Below, piece after piece: positions 63,340-64,000 of a stretch of 64,000 nucleotides of DNA. Numbering within the stretch: the first letter of the stretch is position 1; each line of letters opens with the position of its first letter. The notes under the pieces were generated by a model. It had not been told where the DNA came from, searched no databases, and was given only the letters and a program-made list of their open reading frames with translations. The position numbers were made by a program, and so were the translations under genes. Source of the DNA: Anniella stebbinsi (taxonomy: Eukaryota > Chordata > Lepidosauria > Squamata > Anniellidae); contig JARDYH010000001.1 in assembly GCA_029215795.1 (NCBI GenBank), positions 405,393,154-405,457,153 on the forward strand, in the 5' to 3' direction.

Positions 63340-64000
63340 ACAGAGTTAGACTGAAGACACAACTCAGAGATAGCTGTAGCTGAACCCTGAGAGGCTGGCA
63401 TGTCACACAGAGCCTTTCAAGAGCGTCTCAGAATCAAGTATTGGTGCAGGTGTTGGCTGGTTGGAGGCTTTGGCTGGTATCAGTTTCAGACAGAGTTACA
63501 ACTCAGAGACGGCTGTAGCTTAGCCCTGAGAGGCTGGCGTGCCACACAGAGCCTTTTAAGAGCATCTCAGAGTCCAATGTTGGTGCAGACAGAAGTGGCT
63601 GGTGGCAGAGTTTTTTTAAAAAAACAAGAGTCACCAGATGTGACCAAGCTATAAGCTGGCACCCTACCCCCAGCCACAGGGTACAAGTGCACAGCATGTC
63701 TGCACTGTTGGGAGACTTTGGCAGAGAGAGGGGGGTGATAGTTTGAGGCTGGAAGCTGGAGATGTCAGCTGGCTGGCATAAGGCAGAGAGAGGCTGAAGG
63801 CAACCCAGATTCACCTGTAGCTTGGCCCTGAGAGGCTGGCTTGCCACCCAGAGTGTTTTAAGAGTGCATCAGAGTCGAGCAGGTGTGCAGGAGGAGAGGA
63901 GGTGGAGGTGGCTGGCAGCAGAGTTTTTTAAAGTAAGAGTCACCAGACATGACCAAACAATAAGCAATACCCCTGGCCACAAATGTGCAGCCTGGCTGGA
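63340..64000. repeat. degenerate higher-order tandem repeat, open at the window end
   Basis: A module CTGTAGCTT.GCCCTGAGAG continuing GCTGGC.TGCCACACAGAG..TTTTAAGAGC occurs at 63,374, 63,513 and 63,815. A second module GTGGCTGG..GCAGAGTTTTTT followed by AAGAGTCACCAGA..TGACCAA occurs at 63,595 and 63,908. The last two periods are about 302-313 bases, so the units look longer than the first 139-base step. Frames on the minus strand repeat with it and are not genes. Confidence 0.75.

Overview
The window looks like non-coding, repeat-rich DNA from a non-avian sauropsid, most likely a squamate (lizard-type) genome. The signs are several CR1 LINE copies with the ATTCTATG-type 3' end, a second CR1-group LINE family ending in CTTATGTTCTTATG, L2-type LINE 3' ends with (TAAA)n tails, an R4/Dong-like LINE remnant ending in a TAA microsatellite, tRNA-derived SINEs of the kind common in lizards, and many short foldback DNA transposons. 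No host protein-coding exon, rRNA or functional tRNA gene was recognised. Every long open frame is either a retrotransposon remnant or a chance frame in GC-rich or simple sequence. All homology statements come from reading and family knowledge, not from database searches.

Layout. 1-8 kb: three adjacent small foldback elements (1.2-1.6 kb), a GC/CG-containing MITE (0.78-1.13 kb), microsatellites and an L2-type tail. 8.5-10 kb: a CR1 3' end next to an antisense L2-type LINE, bracketed by inverted 74-bp copies of one LINE segment. 12.4-17 kb: a Harbinger-like MITE, a tRNA-SINE, a CR1 3' end and a 320-bp hAT-type foldback MITE with an 8-bp target duplication. 17-27 kb: antisense LINE 3' ends, the R4/Dong-like remnant, and an antisense CR1 with a 353-codon frame (22.3-23.6 kb). 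27-41 kb: mostly unassigned sequence with SINEs, two copies of a 146-bp MITE (one inside a SINE), an L2-type 3' end, another antisense CR1 and a second CCTCTACAAG-ended element. 43-48 kb: L2-type ends and SINEs. 48.9-51.5 kb: the longest CR1 copy, with endonuclease, linker and reverse transcriptase regions and an uninterrupted 365-codon RT/C-terminal segment. 54.2-58.4 kb: a nested structure. A chimeric CR1 lies between 90-bp direct repeats and contains a 2,840-bp near-palindromic hAT-type element. 62-64 kb: a truncated second element with a similar internal repeat motif, then a minisatellite running off the window.

The most notable object is the palindrome at 55,252-58,091. It has TAGGGRTGTGCA ends, an exact 8-bp target duplication, subterminal arrays of the pentamer CCGAT, arms built of about 145-160-bp tandem units (six on the left, seven on the right) and an almost perfect central inverted repeat around a 13-base loop. 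It has no transposase, so it would depend on an enzyme supplied elsewhere. Its host is also odd: the CR1 copies at 22-23.6 kb and 54-55 kb share the same 130-bp non-CR1 leader joined at the same CR1 position.

Between the repeats lie several AT-rich, homeobox-site-like stretches (about 4.7-5.0, 10.7, 41.8-41.95, 52.2-52.4 and 58.8-58.95 kb). They look unlike the surrounding repeats and could be conserved regulatory elements, which only alignment can decide.
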